From CAYPHJ01 sp964410485 (lineage in GTDB: Bacteria > Desulfobacterota > Binatia > UBA9968): a DNA stretch of 23,211 nt. Each line of letters opens with the position of its first letter. Position 1 is the first letter of the stretch. This document shows, piece by piece, positions 21,958-23,211 of this stretch. Location: contig CAYPHJ010000075.1 of the NCBI GenBank assembly GCA_964410485.1, positions 1-23,211 of the forward strand. Reading direction: 5' to 3'. The position numbers and the translations under genes were made by a program. Below the pieces are notes generated by a model. The model made no database searches. It was not told the origin of the DNA and saw only the letters and a list, made by a program, of their open reading frames with translations.

Positions 21958-22962
21958 CTATTTAATAATGCTATCAGCACGAAAAAGCACAGACGCCGGC
22001 ACCTTGAGCCCGAGCCCCTTCGCGGTTTTCAGGTTGATAACGAACTCGATCCGGTCGGGGAGTTCCACGGGCAAATCCCGAGGATGTGCCCCTGTCAGGA
22101 TCTTGTGGGCCAAGCGCGCGGCCTGACGCCCCTCGGCGTACTGATTGGAGCCATAGGAAGCCAGAGCACCAACCCGAGACCAGAACGAATTCGGATACAT
22201 GGTCGGGATCTTGTTGGAAGTGGCAACCTCGAGGCTTCGCACAGGGACGTTGAGATGCGTCCCAAACTGAACGATGAGGATCCCGTCCTGGCCACCCGCC
22301 GTAAGCTTGGCGAGCGCCGGCTCGATCTCCAGTGGTTCTGTAATAGAGTGCTCGATGAGGATCAGCTTGAGATGGTTAGCCACGTTCTTGGCAGATTTGA
22401 GTGCCTCAAGTTCTTCTGTTTGCCGCGGATCGTAGGTGAGTAGTACCCGGCTCAGCGACGGGACAGTTTCCTTAAATAACTCTAGGCGCTTGGCCGAAAG
22501 TTCCGCGCGCAGGTTCGCGATCCCCGTGATGTTTCCACCCGGCCGAGCAAAGCTCTCCACCAGACCGAGCCTCACCGGATCGTTGACCTGCGTGAACACC
22601 ATTGGGATTTGCCTGATTTCACTAGAGCAGGCAAGCGAAACGCAAAACAGAAGATCCGGGTTTTGTTTCAGCAGCTCCGCCGCCAGTTTAGGCAGGCGCG
22701 TAAGATTTCCCTGCGCGGCGCGCGCCTCGAAAATGGCATTTTTTCCCTCTACGTAGCCAAGCTCCTTTAGACCGTCCCGAAAACCATTCGTGATGTCGTG
22801 CCAGGGCACCATGGCGTCTGTCACGATTCCGATCTTGAAAACCTTCGGCTTTTGAGCCCACGCCGTGTCTGTCTCGCAAAAAAACACCAGCGATGTGGTT
22901 CCAGCGACCAGGATTAGGAATAGGACGACGTACTGCTGCAAAAACAGCCCCCAAACTTTCAT
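21958..22962 (-). CDS. COG2984-type ABC transporter substrate-binding protein
   Basis: 334 aa. Signal peptide about 1-36 (core VVLFLILVAGTTSLVFF, cut near AWA-QK), then FKIGIVTD, GLKELGYVEGKN, the central FARPGGNITGIANLRAELSA and the C-terminal FVINLKTAKGLGLKVPASV and FRADSIIK. Length and motifs are complete for the family, so it is probably functional, binding an unknown small ligand in the periplasm. It shares about the same architecture as the copy at 19672-20778 but is clearly diverged. No permease or ATPase partner is in the window. ATG 22962 overlaps a TGA, and GGTGATC, complementary to the 16S 3' end, lies 2 bases upstream. Confidence 0.92.
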   Translation of the reverse strand: MKVWGLFLQQYVVLFLILVAGTTSLVFFCETDTAWAQKPKVFKIGIVTDAMVPWHDITNGFRDGLKELGYVEGKNAIFEARAAQGNLTRLPKLAAELLKQNPDLLFCVSLACSSEIRQIPMVFTQVNDPVRLGLVESFARPGGNITGIANLRAELSAKRLELFKETVPSLSRVLLTYDPRQTEELEALKSAKNVANHLKLILIEHSITEPLEIEPALAKLTAGGQDGILIVQFGTHLNVPVRSLEVATSNKIPTMYPNSFWSRVGALASYGSNQYAEGRQAARLAHKILTGAHPRDLPVELPDRIEFVINLKTAKGLGLKVPASVLFRADSIIK

Positions 22963-22981
22963 CTGATCACCCTGCCTGAAA

Positions 22982-23125
22982 TCATTCGATCAGCGGATTA
23001 TACGTGGCCAAGACATGCGGCGGTATCGTCACGCCTCCCAACTCGCTACCGATGCTGGTCGTAATTTTCGTAGCATACAGGCCCAATAGATCTGGTTCGC
23101 AGCCTTTGTCAACCCCAGCGACGCT
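22982..23125 (-). pseudogene. 3' fragment of a diverged substrate-binding-type gene
   Basis: An open minus-strand frame of about 47 codons ending in ELGGVTIPPHVLATYNPLIE-stop, which fits the family's C-terminus pattern (LGLTVPPSVL then xxxxVIE/R). Upstream a TAG (23126-23128) closes the frame and no head is present, so only the tail survives. The match is short and diverged; a different gene family is possible. Confidence 0.6.
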
Positions 23126-23156
23126 CTACGTTCAGCGCTTCGCGCTTTGCCGCGTT

Positions 23157-23211
23157 TCACCTGATCACCTTGTCTGCTCGCGCCAGCACAGCCGGTGGAA
23201 TCGTGAGACCG
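23157..23211 (-). CDS. 3' end of a further COG2984-type substrate-binding gene (partial)
   Basis: The last 17 codons read GLTIPPAVLARADKVIR-stop, the exact family C-terminus; the rest lies beyond the right edge. The tail GGTGATCAGGTGA again has the V-I-R-stop junction seen at the other copies. Whether the gene is intact cannot be known from here. Confidence 0.85.
   Translation of the reverse strand, partial: GLTIPPAVLARADKVIR

Overview
The window looks like a piece of a GC-rich environmental Gram-negative bacterium, probably from a deltaproteobacteria-like, Methylomirabilota (Rokubacteria) or Binatota-type lineage. The grounds are indirect: an outer-membrane lipid transport operon (mlaEFD), a B12-dependent ribonucleotide reductase, many COG2984-type substrate-binding protein genes, and the GTCATCCTGAG-type palindromes common in such genomes. 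No rRNA or tRNA gene was seen, so the lineage is an inference.

1-4,200 (minus strand): a GntR/FadR-type regulator followed by a three-gene 2-oxoacid:ferredoxin oxidoreductase operon (gamma-delta fusion, alpha, beta; beta runs off the left edge). The alpha subunit has Arg where pyruvate enzymes have Thr in the YPITP motif, plus an R-x-x-D and a Phe at the spacing I recall for Moorella oxalate oxidoreductase. I therefore call it a candidate oxalate oxidoreductase: oxalate to 2 CO2, with electrons passed to ferredoxin. The regulator's promoter carries a perfect FadR-like palindrome over the predicted start of transcription, which suggests autoregulation of the operon.

4,290-7,240 (minus): a gamma-carbonic-anhydrase-like hexapeptide protein, an L-2-hydroxyglutarate oxidase and an ACMSD-like amidohydrolase. 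The first and third have substitutions at positions normally catalytic or metal-binding.

7,376-10,840: mlaE-mlaF-mlaD (minus), a TrmN6-like methyltransferase (plus) and a DUF721/DciA-like protein (minus). Then nrdJ (plus, 11,032-13,788), preceded by two NrdR boxes 31 bp apart.

13,800-18,900 becomes accessory: a TPR protein, a secreted sorbosone-dehydrogenase-like beta-propeller, a minus-strand pair of a small protein and a minimal nucleotidyltransferase (TA-like), a decayed copy of the start of that pair, and a divergently placed VapBC-type AbrB/PIN pair.

18,360-23,211 is dominated by a partly decayed tandem family of COG2984-type substrate-binding protein genes (two intact, one cut by the right edge, several fragments). 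The family's last codons (V-I-R/K-stop) recur as a GGTGATCAgaTGA junction which can also serve as an extended Shine-Dalgarno sequence and ATGA start for the next copy. One intact copy seems to carry an 87-bp in-frame insertion of 8-bp repeats after codon 2. A retropepsin-like protein, a small secreted protein of unknown function and an FxLYD-like secreted protein lie among these copies.
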